DNA from: Lactifluus volemus
Lineage: Eukaryota > Basidiomycota > Agaricomycetes > Russulales > Russulaceae
Reading direction: 5' to 3'
Assembly (NCBI GenBank): GCA_022376515.1
Contig: WTXI01000289.1
Coordinates: 1 to 45,899 of the forward strand
Length of the DNA: 45,899 nucleotides
Shown: positions 12,131-23,682 of the stretch, in pieces
Position numbering within the stretch: the first letter of the stretch is position 1
How the letters are laid out: every line of letters begins with the position of its first letter
The notes under the pieces: generated by a model
Told to the model about the DNA's origin: nothing
Database searches by the model: none
Seen by the model: only the letters and a program-made list of their open reading frames with translations
Position numbers and translations under genes: made by a program

Positions 12131-12539
12131 GAGTTTTTCTTAACAGCGCTTGAGCATGCTTAATATGACTTAACAACACTTCTAAGCACTTTTAAGCAAA
12201 ATGTCTCTAAGCTGGCCATGCTTAGGCTAAGCTAGGTCTTCTCCTTAATTTGACTTAGCCAGGGCTTATTGATGCTTATCTTGGGCTTAATTCACTTAAA
12301 TGGTAGCTTAGATCTGTGCTTACCAAAAGTTTTCAAGCACACAGATTTTGGGCAATAAAATTCATATATTGAGCTAAACTACAACATGACTATGTACAGG
12401 AAATCCAATAGTTCCACCAGCCTTGGTGGAACAGCCCTGGCAGGGGTGGGGGCTGCAGGGCCACAGGGAGGTGGTGGTGGTGGTGGTGGTGGAGGCGTGG
12501 GAGGAGGCCGCGAGAGGAGGCACGGGAGGAGGCGAGGCG

Positions 12540-12860
12540 CGTGGGAGGCGCGAGAGAACGCGCAGAGGAAACGAGGCACGCGAGACAGCGCGCGGGAGGA
12601 AACGAGGCGCGGGAGGCGCGAGCGAACGCGCGGGAGGAAACGAGGGGCCCGGGAGGCGCGAGAGAGCGCGCGGGAGGAAACGAGGGGCCCGGGAGGCACG
12701 AGAGAACGCGCGGGAGGCACAGGAGGCGCGGGGCGCGAGGGAGCGAGGAAGCGCAAGAGGAAGCGCAGGAGAAGGCGCGGGACGTGGGAGGAGGTGTGGG
12801 AGGCGTGGGAGGAGGCGCGGGAGGCGCGGGAGGAGGCACGGGAGGAGGCGCGGGAAGCGT
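12540..12860. repeat. GC-rich minisatellite (about 40-bp unit) inside the element
   Basis: Successive units begin GCGCGGGAGGAAACGAGG at about 12590, 12628 and 12668, with a degenerate unit before and one after near 12708. Beyond these the sequence breaks into shorter GGAGGCGCGG steps up to about 12860. Long open frames across it (Arg/Glu/Gly-rich on plus, Pro/Ser/Arg-rich on minus) follow from the stop-poor GC composition, so I do not call a protein. Confidence 0.8.
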
Positions 12861-13583
12861 AGGAGGAGGAGGCGCAGGGGATGGTAGTCCAGGTCGGCAG
12901 AGGCGGCAGCGCCGGCGACGAAAAAAAGAAAGAAAAAGTCAGTACGTGTTGGGGCGGGACAGGCAGCGTGACAACGTACCGGGGTGTCGGCGCAGGCAGC
13001 GCGACAACATAGACTGCCTCACAGAGGCAGTGGATCCAAGAAGTCGCGAAAGCGGTGGGGGAGGCGCGGGCACAGGAGGCCCATGACGACGCGACAGAGG
13101 CAGAGGCAGAACCAGGGGCAGAGGCAGAACCAGAGAAGAACCAGAGAAGGAGGCAGAGGCAGGGGCAGAGAAGGAGGGGACGCGGAGGAGGCAGCGGTGG
13201 GACGTGTTGGGGCGGGGCAGACAAGACGGAGGGGGATAGAGGGAGAGATGGAAAGGGGCGGCAGACTACGAGAGGCACGAAAATCAACATTGTGCAAACA
13301 GTAGTAAATAATACACCCACTGTAACGACTTAGCGAAAATTTCGCGAGTCGCGACTTTGCATATTTTTTTTCGGACTTTAGTTAAATTACATAAATTAAT
13401 TTTTTTATTTCTGTTTGCTTGTCTTAAGTGTCTTACACATCTTAATTACTTAATGTACTTATCTTTGGCCTTGATTTGCTTAGTTGTTGTACATACTCAT
13501 TTTCTAAGCAAAAAATAAGCAGCTTGAGCAACTTGGCAGGCTTAAAAATGAGATAAGCTGGTTAAGCTGTCTAAGTTTTTTCT

Positions 13584-13599
13584 GGATTTTCCTGATGCC
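13584..13599. repeat. Right terminal inverted repeat of the element in NLR B
   Basis: The sequence GGATTTTCCTGATGCC is the reverse complement of 12115-12130. WD40 coding sequence resumes at 13600 (ACACGCATAT, the antisense of the repeat's ICVW codons). Confidence 0.9.
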
Positions 13600-14361
13600 A
13601 CACGCATATCGTTCTATCATAAGAGGCCGATGCAATGCACCGCCCGTCTGGTGAGAATGCAACAGAACTGACAAAATCGGTGTGTCCAGTAAACGGGCCC
13701 GCTACGGTTCCTCCCGTTGTGGTATCCCAAACGCGAATTGTGCAATCCCCCGAGGCCGATGCGACGTGCCGCCCGTCCGGGGAGAATGAAACAGAAAGGA
13801 TGTCCATTGTATGTCCAGTAAATGGGTCCGTTACGATTTGTCCTGTTGCGACATCCCACACCCGAATCGTGCGGTCGCCCGAGCTCGATGCAATGCGCTG
13901 GCCGTCCGGCGAAAATGCAACAGAATTGACGAAACTGGTGTGTCCAGTAAACGGGCCCGCTGCGATCTCTCCCGTCGTGGCATCCCAAACGCAAATTGTG
14001 CAATCAAATGAGGCCGATGCGATGCGTTGCCCGTCTGGCGAAAACGCAACAGACATGACGGATCCCCTATGTGCACGAATCGTCATTTCCAAGGCTGGCC
14101 AATGAGGCAATTCCCCACGTTCCAAGGTCAATGTGTGAGGAAACAGGCAAAGGTATTGATTGCGGATGCGGGAAGAGGTTGGTGTGAAAGGGAGGGCAGA
14201 CACATAGATATGCGGAGCGCTCTTCGCCACAGCCATTCCGAAATACCGCACAAATGCGGACGCATCATGCACCAATCCCAACAATTCCTGCACATCTGGT
14301 TGAGTACGCTGTTTTACCCAAATGTCATTACATGTAATACTCAATTATGCGGTGTATCTAC

Positions 14362-15887
14362 CTCAAGCTGCAACCACGATGATAATACTGGCGAAATAGG
14401 GCCCACACGGCTCTTAATGCTAAGCACTTCCAGCCAAAACAGAAATTTTGTCTCGAAGAGAGATCGGACCTTCTTGAAGATATCCTGGTCGAAGGCGAAA
14501 TGTGCTAAATGATCGACCCAGTAAACACACGCGTAACATAGTCCAGATGGAATGTATTCGGTGATTCGAGATTCAAGGTCAGGGACGTCGCTGTTGGCGA
14601 GATATGACGACTCGAGTTTGCAGATGTTGAATTTGAGGCAACTTAGCATTAAGCCAAGGCAGGAATGTGCCAACTCTCGGTGGGCGTCGGCGAGGTCCAC
14701 ATAAAACACATCGTTCGTCCTATTGGTTAGAAAATCACGGAATGAGGTATGGAGAGGAAGGATGGGACGCGTATGATCCGATGAAGTCACGTTGCTCAGC
14801 AGCGAGCCCAGACGACGAAGAGTTTCAAGTACAGGAACAGGATCGAAATCCTCAGGATCATCAATGGGTGCATGCCGTCGCAAAGAAATTAAGGACTGGA
14901 TGGAGAGGGGCTCGATCGCAGCAAAAAGCTGTCCCATGATAGACCGAAATAGTGTCTGTGCTTCCTCTGATTTGAAGTATTCTTTGAGAACTTCTTCGTA
15001 CAAATGATCCAACAGACCTCCACCATGACCTCGAGAGTGTCCCAACAGGCGCTGTATCAGCTTTTTCACGATGACGCCGAGATTATCAGGGCTATTGATG
15101 AATCCGGATGCAACTGCAGCCCACTGAAACAGGCCCTCTGCCCCCTTCGCTAATCTGTCACCATGTTCTTTGAAAACTTCCTCGGGGAGCTCATCCTGGA
15201 GATAAATCCCAATATCTCGCTCCGTGTCGGCAGCCAATTGGGCGTCGTTCATATAGAGGGTACGGACAGACTCTGCGTTGGCGAACGCAGGTTCGATACC
15301 ATGCTCCGGCCTCGAAGTGATGAATATGCGGAAGTTTGGCGGGAGGTCATTCAGATGTTGGGCAAGGAATGTATGTAGTCCATTCTTGCCGATCGTGATG
15401 CCACTCTCATCCAACGCATCGATGACGATAAGGATCGTGCCATCGAGTTGTAGGTACTTGAGTGGTTCAAGGAGGAGCCATTCAAAAAGTCTCCGATAGT
15501 CTCGGGTGCTACGAAAAGACGAATTGCCCACAACAGCCTCCCCGAGGGCGAGTTTGAACGAAGGATGACGATCGCAGAGATCACGAGCAAGCGTTGTGAA
15601 TAGATGATAACCATCATCTTTGGCGTCTATGGATTCCTCCTTCCGACGAAATGCGACATAGGAACCAAGACACTTCTTGTCGAAGAGATGCGCGACCTCA
15701 TGTGCAATCGAGGACTTTCCTGTGCCTGCCTGACCGAAGAGAACGAGGCCACGGTCAGAGTTGGGATTCCCGACCCATTCAATGATGTGGCGCAAAAAAT
15801 CTTGGCGAGTGCCTGGGTGACAACCCTTCCTATCGTTGAATCGCCAGCCTCCTATAACAGGCGTTTCTCCGATTATTGCCCTCAATT
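14362..15887 (-). other. NACHT NTPase exon of NLR copy B
   Basis: This exon holds the intact NACHT domain of copy B: P-loop FGQAGTGKSSIAHEV and Walker B ILIVIDALDESG. It is four residues longer than copy A, partly from an extra acidic pair near ESIDAKDDG. It ends at CTTGAG followed by donor GTAGAT, with the acceptor AAACAG upstream of 14308. Confidence 0.88.
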
Positions 15888-17406
15888 CTGCGCTCACCCT
15901 GTCAGATGGATGATCCGACGATTTTCCAGAATCACGCACCAGTTTCCAATGCCTGGTTCGACATTTTCGATCTCAAATCATCTCGTATCTGAAGGACAGC
16001 AGCCCCAGCGATGACAGTAGCATATGTGAGGAACTTTTTATGCAGTCGGATGAGCGTGGTGCGGTAGGTCTCGACCTTGTCGTCAAGCTGGCCGCCGATA
16101 TTCTTAAAAACTCGTTTCCCTGGAAATCACATGTTAATAACAAGAAACGAAGATGGTCAAGACCGTCGTACCGACTTGCACGTCCTTCGCATGCGATACG
16201 ATGAATTCGGCAGATTCGGAGACGCACTCCAGCATCTCCTCGAGGATGTTTGCCTGTGTAGATCCCTGCCGAATGCTCGTCAAAACGTCCGCGTCCTTCG
16301 CAAATTCAAACCCGTCCCGTATCGCGACAAGTAGTGACCGGACATTATCGTCAAGCTGAAACTGGTGTAGCAAGGTCTTGTAGCGACGTGACAAAAAAAG
16401 AATGAATCTTCCATGACCTCCGACAAAGTAAGGACACACACCTCGGGGATCTTTGAGAACAGACTCCATGCTAAGCTGGCATAGGGGTTCAGCTGGGACG
16501 GAGTGAGGTTAACAAAGGGCAGGGAGAAGACATATTTTGTGCATACTTTCAGGATTGGACTCACTGTGTCCATCACCCATTTGATACTATTAGCGGTAGT
16601 CTTCCACGTCTTTACCCCATCCAAAGCTTCCCCAGCGCGATCCAGAGTATGTGACATCTCCGTCTGGTTGTCCGCCATCGATCCCACAGGAGTACCGCTC
16701 TCGATGGGAACGGTACCCATCCGAGATGAAGAAGGTAGGGCGGTGGTAGTTGCCGTCGGTCGCGTGGTATGAATAGAACGGGCAGTACCTTCTTCAGCGA
16801 CAGGGTTGTCCAGATCTGCCATTCTTGGATTTGGGGCGTTGTCTGACGCAGTCACAGACGAACTCGGATTTTCTGACATGGTGATCGTTATGTAGGGCAT
16901 GGCCTGCTCCGTGAAGTGTCCATGTCGATCAGCGCCGCCGAAAATAATATCGAGCTCTACAGGTTGGATGCTCAGCCAGACGCACGAACAAGAATCCTAA
17001 AAAGACGAACCGCATTGAGATTCACAGCCTATTTCCTTTGTTCCAACAAGGATGTCTTTCTGCATGGCTCTTTTTGCATACAGAGATATCGTAACACGAG
17101 AATGTGGTTGTAAGGCACTACAGGAGAATCAGTTGGTGAATAGAGGCAAAAGTATAAGAGTAATTACAAAGCATCGACCTCGTTCCACTCGACATGATTC
17201 CCCATGCTCCGCACAGCTCGTGTATGCCAAGTTCTCGCCCCAGCGATCACAGTAACATAAAAGCGACTTTCCTTTCGAGAGATGGTCTTGATATGTGGAA
17301 GATTGTGTGCTCTGAGGACTGGCAGAGAATAGAGATTTAGTAGTTGTAACAGCGAGATATCAAGACACATACTGGTTAGTTGGAGTGGAAATGAGCTAGA
17401 TTGCAT

Positions 17407-18168
17407 ATCGGTGACTGGAGTGCGGCTGAGGTCGGTTATTCTAGATGTTAAAGGACTCGGGCTGTATAAATGGTTAAAAGCGGGAACATCGGGAGTGAGA
17501 GAATTTGCCATACGAATTGCGAGTTGGTGGCTAGGGAAGAGATCGATAAGGATGAGGTCAATGAGAGGTTGAGCCGCATCGCCTCGAGGCAGCCACCACA
17601 TAGACCAAAATGGTAATGATTCATACCCAAACGAATTACTGTGCAGACTTTTGTTTATTAATAAGGCCACCCACTTCGGTGCATCTAAAATTAGAACGAT
17701 ACAGAGAAGGCGATTAGTATGGCCCCTGCACCACGCTATCTCAAAGTAGTAGACCTACGGATCTCGATTATTTTTACCTCTTTTTGCGTTTTTATGCTTT
17801 GCGAATCTTCGTCCACCAACGTTATCGCAGATTCAATTAGTTTTCCCTTTATTTCGACTCTCTTTGTCTAGCTCACAACATGGTGTACTCCACAGCCCAT
17901 CATAAAACCCACATGCCACTGCCGCTACGGCCAAGGCGTTCTAAATGAGCGTGCCTGTCCCCCCATGATTAATGTGCCAGATCTTGGGAGCGTCCATCAC
18001 AGCACACTTTAATAACAGTGGTAGATGTGTAATGTACAGCATGTAATAACTTAATGAATGTCCAAGGAGACCCATCCGACGTCTAGGGATCCGATGCCAG
18101 TGAGACATCCGCTAACTCGTACTGTACACCCAATTTCTCCTCAGCCAAGGCTTTTGGCCCTCGAACAC
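17407..18168. other. Upstream region of NLR copy B; no gene seen
   Basis: This is the 5' flank of NLR B, colinear with 4650-5388 but with small indels. An upstream in-frame methionine exists (open frame to 17670), but the matching first exon and intron of copies A and C support 17406 as the start. No other gene is seen. Confidence 0.5.
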
Positions 18169-18700
18169 TCATTTCACTCCCAGGGTCAGCCCCTGGCCTG
18201 TAATCACCTGGAGACTCGCAGCGCGGGAGTCCGAATGATCCGAGTCTCTGGCCCTGGCTACTTCATTTAAACTTTTGCAGAGCGAAGGCCTCGATGGTAA
18301 CGATGCTGCGAGTCGTCTCTGTTGTTGCGCCGGGGATCGGTATGTCATGCGGGAGCATGAACGGACGCGTTCTCGAGAAAAGGAGGGCATTGGATAGGCC
18401 GGATGAAAGGTAGATGATGTCGACCAAAATTGTGATAGAAAATGGGATGGGATTTGTCCGCGAAGGTGCTATAGCGCACAATCGACAAGGGAAAAACCTG
18501 TGAAATGAAAGCACAGTCAGGAAGAGGATACTTGAACAAAAACGGTGCCTCACTGACGACCCGCCTGCTAGCTCATTCGCTGACCTTCTCCACGCTCAGC
18601 CATTCGCTCCACTCGACATGAAGTTGAATATGACGGCCTGGTTACAGGGCCAACTCGAATTCTCGCGAAACGAGTGGTTCAAACCCATCACCATCGACAT
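18169..18700 (-). pseudogene. C2-like NLR N-terminal remnant, copy B
   Basis: This is the duplicate of 5389-5911, with the same pieces in the same order: the KYPLPDCAFISQ stretch, the MLPHDIPIPGA segment and ARDSDHSDSRA. Extra indels give it different frame breaks from copy A. It is not followed by NACHT or WD40 exons. Confidence 0.33.
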
Positions 18701-18916
18701 TTTTAGATTTGCACATCATGTCTGCGGTATACAGCGGCCTCTTGTGATGTCTATATAGTGGTTAGGATATCCAGAGAAGTTTGGATACGCGCAGAATAGG
18801 ACTGAGACTAATAAATGATTATGAATCCAAGTAAGACGCGTCAACTTCAATTGGACGCGTGGCGTCTGTCGAGATTAGAACTTTTGCGCTACCCTCATCC
18901 TTTCCGTCATAACACC

Positions 18917-19885
18917 TACCGACTCTGACAAGACCGTCTTCTCGCGCCAAGGCAGATTACATCAAGTGGAGTATGCACTCCGTCAGGCAGGGATCGGGAG
19001 CAGTCGGTCTGTGCTTGAAAACTCATGCAATCCTCCTTTCTCTCAAAGTGCGTGTCATGTCATGCCCGTAGCAGCAGCAGCGCTTCGTCTCATTCCTTCG
19101 GCTCACACCTATGTTGTCCAGCGCCTTGTACCAGCAAAAGATGTCTCACATCGACGACCACGTCGGCATTGGGATCGCAGGCCTAACCTCGGATGCACGT
19201 GTACTCCTTCCGTCGTTCTATATTTCTCACATTAAGCCCCACCCACAGACTCAATCGACTTGATCTCAAATTATAGTAACTTTATGCGCCAGCAGACTAT
19301 GGCATATACGATGGTCTTCAACCAGCTCGTCCCGAAAATCGCGTCATGTCGGTCATCCCTGACAGTGGGTTTCACCATTTTTCTGAATTCAGGCTTTTTT
19401 GTGGCAACTGATGTATGTATTGACCAACCACGCAGGTGCCCAAGTGGACACACAGGAAATGGCCGACGTCCATACGGTGTCGGCGTCCTGGTCATCGGGC
19501 TGACCACACTGGACCACACATATACAAGTTCTCACCAGCGCTTGGCCAAGCGACAGTAACTTACCTTGCCGTCGCAATCGGCGCCATAGCCAAGGCTTAA
19601 GATGTATTTCGAGAAGCATTTTGAGTGTTTTGTGATGGTACCGTATTCCCTCACCTTCCTTTTGTGACCACATCTTACCGAAAAGTGTTTCATTTGTCCC
19701 GAACAGAACATTTTTGCGGCAGTTTGGAAGATCTGATTCCCCCTGGTTGCGCGCGCTCCGCGAGACGCTGCAGAGGACAAGGAACTTACACGAACAACAC
19801 CTCGATCGGCGTTTTAGGCCCGTGTAGCATACACGAAGCTGAGGGCACGCCAGTCGACTTTCGTATCGTCGAGCGAGGTGTATAG
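18917..19885 (+). pseudogene. 20S proteasome subunit alpha-1 pseudogene, copy B
   Basis: This is the duplicate of 6100-7070. The GRLHQVEYALRQAG start, the FMRQQ segment, the GRRPYGVGVLVIG stretch and the late LTTNNTS-like region are recognisable in broken frames. Two bases are missing near 19460, where copy A reads QEHGRR, adding a break not shared with A. Other small deletions follow, for example near 19580, 19600 and 19745. So the copies have decayed further since duplication, probably on top of older shared damage. Confidence 0.83.
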
Positions 19886-20743
19886 ATGTTGGGGATGGTA
19901 CGCACGACATTCCTCTAAAACTTTCATAATTTTGCTGGGGGATGGCTGCGATAGCCACAAAGTATTTAGATAGGCAGGTTGACTTTGCTCGTCTCCGATA
20001 TCAGAGCTTAAATAGTTAATACTTGCAGACGCTGTGCTTCATCGATGTTTCCGTTCTCAGGCTATGCGGCCTAAGAGAACAAGTCTAACAGTATGCTAGC
20101 GATTTCCGAGGAGTCCCTGACAAACATTAAGAATTAAGGAAGTTAGGAAAATTGGGAGGGTATCGCAACCGCTCAGTGGTAGAACTGGGCGCTTAGTAAG
20201 AGATTGTCACGGTGTAGACGCTGGCTCTCTGGCTTCTCTTTGCTTTGCGATCAATCCAACTGTTAGCTCATAAAATGTAATCTACATTTAGGCGACAGCA
20301 TACACTGATATTGTAACTTGATTCTCAACACCAACTCGTCGTAACGAGATCGCTGTACTTGCACCATCCCTGTCGCCCGCGACGTGGAAAGCTGTGCCAA
20401 GTAACTCGTAGCATATATTGCCAGTGGGATGACCTTTGTTTGTTTAGTCTTTGTCCAATATGATTCTCTCCACCCCAATTGAAGTCTAGTCACGGCCGCA
20501 GTATAAGGCGGAGCAACATTAGCAGATTTAGGCCATCAATTCGGCGGAATCAAATCGTTACGTTCTATAAATGCCGTGGTGAAATAAATCTATTCAACTT
20601 ATGAGCTTAATGGGCGTTATATGAGCCCCGACGAGTTACTTTGGCACTAAGAAATCGAACCGTGGGACCGTCGGAGGACCCCGCCTGGAGTACAGTATCT
20701 ACCTTCATGAGGGTGTCGTTCTCTTCTCTCTCGGCCACACCGT
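19886..20743. other. Intergenic, shared with copy A; no gene seen
   Basis: This is colinear with 7071-7860, with several short insertions (for example near 20215-20235 and 20540-20560). It has the same A-box-like string near 20170 without a tRNA fold. No supported gene. Confidence 0.5.
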
Positions 20744-22976
20744 ATGGTGTGGGCTTTCCACATCATTTGGATATCTCCTGTTGTCGTGCTCGTCGGTACT
20801 GGCGGCAGCAATGCCCTTCACGAGCATGTCCTCCACAATGCACAGGGGGTCAACTTTCGATATCTCCATCGACGTGCTGCTGGCATAACTTCGCATCCCG
20901 ATCAAGGGACTGAGGCGCCGGCGCATGCCAGCACATTACAAGCACCACTCGTTGTCGCCGTCGCGGCATCCGAGTTCTCCGTTCAGACGTTCACCCAGCC
21001 ACTCGATCACTTTGACAACACCACCGACGCGACGTTTCAACAACGTTTCTGAGTCAACACATGAAACTATAAACCACATCCTGGCTCACCGATCATCGTT
21101 ATCGATGGGGGCGAGACTAACGGGGAGGACCGTCTGCCGTTCTTGGACACAGGTGTTGGTGATATTTTGGCACGTGCGACAGGCGGCATCGCAGTTGTGC
21201 TAGAGCATAGATATTATGGTACGTGTTCCCTGGGTTGAGCCTAGACGTTTTCATGTGCTGACGTGCGACCGGGATTTAGTCTAGGCAAGTCTGTGGGTGT
21301 CCAAAACGTTTCCACTGATTCCCTTGTCCTCGCCGCCTCATCCCATGTCAACCCCTCCGCGCGCTCTTATATTGATTCAGCTTATTTCCCCATCATGCGG
21401 TGCTGTAGGTGGCTCAACAACGAGCAAGCACTCGAAGACTCGGCCAATTTTATTTGCAATGTCAAATGCGAGAACATCAACGAGAACCTTACCCCCGAAA
21501 GACACGATGGATATACTATGGTGTTCGTGTGCCCTCTCCAGCGTCCTGTGATGGTGGTCATCCCGTTGTTAATGCCGTGTTTTGTAGGGGTCATATGGAG
21601 GAGTACGGGCAGCTCACATGCAAGTCCTGTATCCTGATCTCGTGTTTGGTGCTATTGCGTTGAGTGGTGCGCACCTTTTGTTTTCAATCATTCTTCACAA
21701 ACGATACTAAGCCTCCTCCCGCCCCCTAGCGGTGACGCACGCTGAGCTCACGAATTGGGAGTACATGGATGTCATCCGGCTCGCCGCGGACCCAATTTGT
21801 TCATCCAACCTTGTGAATAGCATTAGCATGATTGATTCGCTTCTCAAAATCGGCCCCCTGCGCGGCTGACTCAAAAGCCTGTTTGGCCTCAGTGAGCTGG
21901 AGTCAGATAAGGACTTTGCCTCGGTGCTCGAGGTATGTCTTGGACCTGCTTCATAGCATAGGCGGAACTAATATGTGCTGCTGGAACAGTATCCGCTGAC
22001 TACGTGGGAGGATCAGAACTGGGATCCTGCTGTTAGCTCGATGACGTTAGATCAGTTCTGTGCGACGCTGAACGGCGACACGCCGACTCTGAAAGACACG
22101 GGGCATACAGTGCTCCTGGGAGGAGGACTGAAAGCTAACATCGCTCTGTTAAATTACGCCAAGTGGATCCGAGAGGTACGCATCTCTTACCCTTATGCAT
22201 CTTGAATCACAAAGCTTTTGTGACCGCGAAGAACATTGTCGTACTCTGCCCACAAGATATGGGTTTGACTGTGGAAGATTGCTTTGGGACAAACGAAGAT
22301 TCAAAATATCAGATCACAGATCTCAGTGAACACTGGCGCCCGTGGGTGTTCCAGTACGGGGCTACTTGACTGTATGTCTTCGCATCACCGCATCACCGCC
22401 CATGCTGACATCCATTTATAGACCGCGCCACCAGTTGGCACTCCTACTATTATTTCGCGCCTATTGGACATCGACTATGAGCACAAGATATGTATTCAGG
22501 CGTTCCCACCGGGAGAATACTACAAAGTGCCTCCGCTGCCAAATGTCACTGCTGTGAACGTGCTAGGCGATTACCACATTGCAGCTGATAGTTTAGCATT
22601 TATTGACGGTGAAGGTATGTATATTCAGTCCTTCTACGCATTTCTTGAACGGGTCCGGCGATGCTGACTACGGATGGGTTTGCGGTTGATCCGTGGCGCC
22701 CATACACGCCCCATAGCACTTACGGCGGTGCGGAGGAACGAGAGGACACAGTGGTTAGGCCATTCAAAATTATTCCTGGTGTGTCCTAGTTTTTTCACTT
22801 GGTGAGATAAAACTGTGGAATGACACGCTGCTCGGTGGTGTCCACCACTGGGACGAGGGCTTCGGGAAGGCGAAAGGGAACCCAGGAAAATTTGGCAAAT
22901 TCATAGTGAGATGGTTGAGTTTGTCAAAGCTTGGTTGGAGGACTGGGAAGACCCCTTTGACGAGGCAGTCGTATGA
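20744..22976 (+). pseudogene. Serine peptidase family S28, copy B; nonsense codons
   Basis: This is the duplicate of 7861-10124. Here the N-terminal exon is open from the signal peptide through FTQPLDHFDNTTDATFQQRF, then hits TGA at 21050-21052 where copy A has Trp. A second TGA lies at 21867-21869 (copy A: Arg/Leu context RLKSLFG). An 8-10 nt loss near 21322 removes the splice donor found in copy A, and about 10 nt are lost near 22358. The nucleophile motif GSYGG and the catalytic Asp motif DPWRPYTPHS (near 22690) are retained, as is the VHHWDE region. The lesions differ from those of copy A, so each copy was disabled independently. Confidence 0.85.
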
Positions 22977-23682
22977 TTCGCTTGATTTCCGAGCAGCGCG
23001 ATACTATGTAAAATCGAAAATAACATTCTCCTCTAGTCTTGCAATTCCCGAAAAACTTGAAAGTCGGTTTTTATTATTACTTTCCCTCTTGTTGAGGACC
23101 CTGGAGAGCAGCCAGGTTTTCTGCCTTTTTTCAGGGTTGCACAAGCGGAAAAATGCTAATCCTGGGATTCCGATGGACTCGGATAGAAGCAGATAGTGCA
23201 AAACGTGGATGATATTCCGATTTCGCTAACATTCCAAGGCATTTGGTTAGGGAAATTCATATCGGGATGGATCGTTGTTGGGAATTGCCACAAGATTCCC
23301 CTGAAAAATCGGGGTCGTAGTAGGACTCGGACTATCCCAACGCTTGCCCTGCTTTTCCCGTACTTACCAAGAACGCTGACATTCCCTACGGTAAAGTACA
23401 ATGCCAATTGTTAAGCTCCCTGGATTCGCACGAAGATGTCTTCAAAGGCACTAGGCACATGATTGCGTCACGTTACCGGTGGCTAGAGGCACGTGAGCCT
23501 CAGCCACAGAAGTGACAGAAGAGTTCGATGGACAGTTTCAATTGTTCATCAGTCTTTAATACAATGTGGTGTTTGGAAAAAATAATCTGACTATGTGTCC
23601 GGTTGTTTATTAACATGAGTGGTACCCAGGCCTATCCAAAGGGAATGACCAAAGAAAAAAACGTAGCGTACAACCGGCGATT
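22977..23682. other. Convergent 3' spacer between S28 copy B and NLR copy C
   Basis: This 706-bp spacer between convergent genes is partly alignable with 10125-10524. It has about 300 bp of extra sequence (roughly 23090-23410) without a convincing gene. Short open frames there have no recognisable features. Confidence 0.5.

Larger units (their letters stand above)
12115..13599. mobile_element. Non-autonomous transposon-like element with 16-bp TIRs, inserted in WD40 blade 4 of NLR B
   Basis: This 1485-bp insertion is bounded by a perfect 16-bp inverted repeat, GGCATCAGGAAAATCC at 12115-12130 and its reverse complement at 13584-13599. It interrupts a WD40 codon that is continuous in copies A and C. 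One base (A) is repeated at the junction, so the target duplication is 1 bp or was not kept longer. Both ends are AT-rich and full of short GCTTA/TAAGC and CTTAA motifs in either orientation (12140-12350 and 13420-13580), as expected of subterminal transposase-binding arrays. The interior is GC-rich, purine-biased, low-complexity DNA with a roughly 40-bp minisatellite. No transposase is encoded. The superfamily is unknown. Confidence 0.85.
10780..14071 (-). repeat. WD40 repeat array of NLR copy B (14 x 129 bp, interrupted)
   Basis: There are fourteen 43-residue WD40 repeats, enough for two seven-bladed propellers. Blades 1-3 and half of 4 lie at 13600-14071; the rest of 4 and blades 5-14 lie at 10780-12114. 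Framework residues are almost invariant. Differences concentrate at repeat positions 3, 4, 6, 16, 22 and 24, counted from the HT. Total length minus the inserted element and one base is 1806 bp, exactly 14 units. Confidence 0.9.
10525..17406 (-). pseudogene. C2-NACHT-WD40 (NLR-like STAND) gene, copy B; split by an inserted element
   Basis: This is the second NLR paralogue, ATG at 17406. Exons: 17373-17406, 17168-17318, 17011-17117, 16442-16956, 16172-16376, 15940-16119, 14362-15887 and 10525-14308. Order: C2-like domain (exons 1-4), helical segment, NACHT (GQAGTGKSS; IVIDALDES), then 14 WD40 repeats and a conserved tail ending near WATVYDYNS. All exon phases fit, and no frameshift is visible outside the insertion. 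The only lesion is a 1485-bp element at 12115-13599 inside blade 4, which puts a stop about ten residues past the junction. Without the element and one duplicated base the array is exactly 14 x 129 bp and the protein would be about 1671 aa. The first 13 blade-equivalents are still transcribable, so a truncated C2-NACHT protein with about 3.5 blades is possible. Confidence 0.9.

Noticed and set aside
12379..13320. 313-aa Pro/Ser/Arg-rich minus-strand frame and Arg/Glu/Gly-rich plus-strand frames in the inserted element
   Set aside because: Stop-poor, low-complexity minisatellite DNA gives long open frames in most frames; no domain or conserved pattern.
17407..17670. Extended N-terminus for NLR copy B from an upstream in-frame methionine
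   Set aside because: Copies A and C share a 34-nt first exon starting at the inner ATG, with the same intron; the extension is not open in them.
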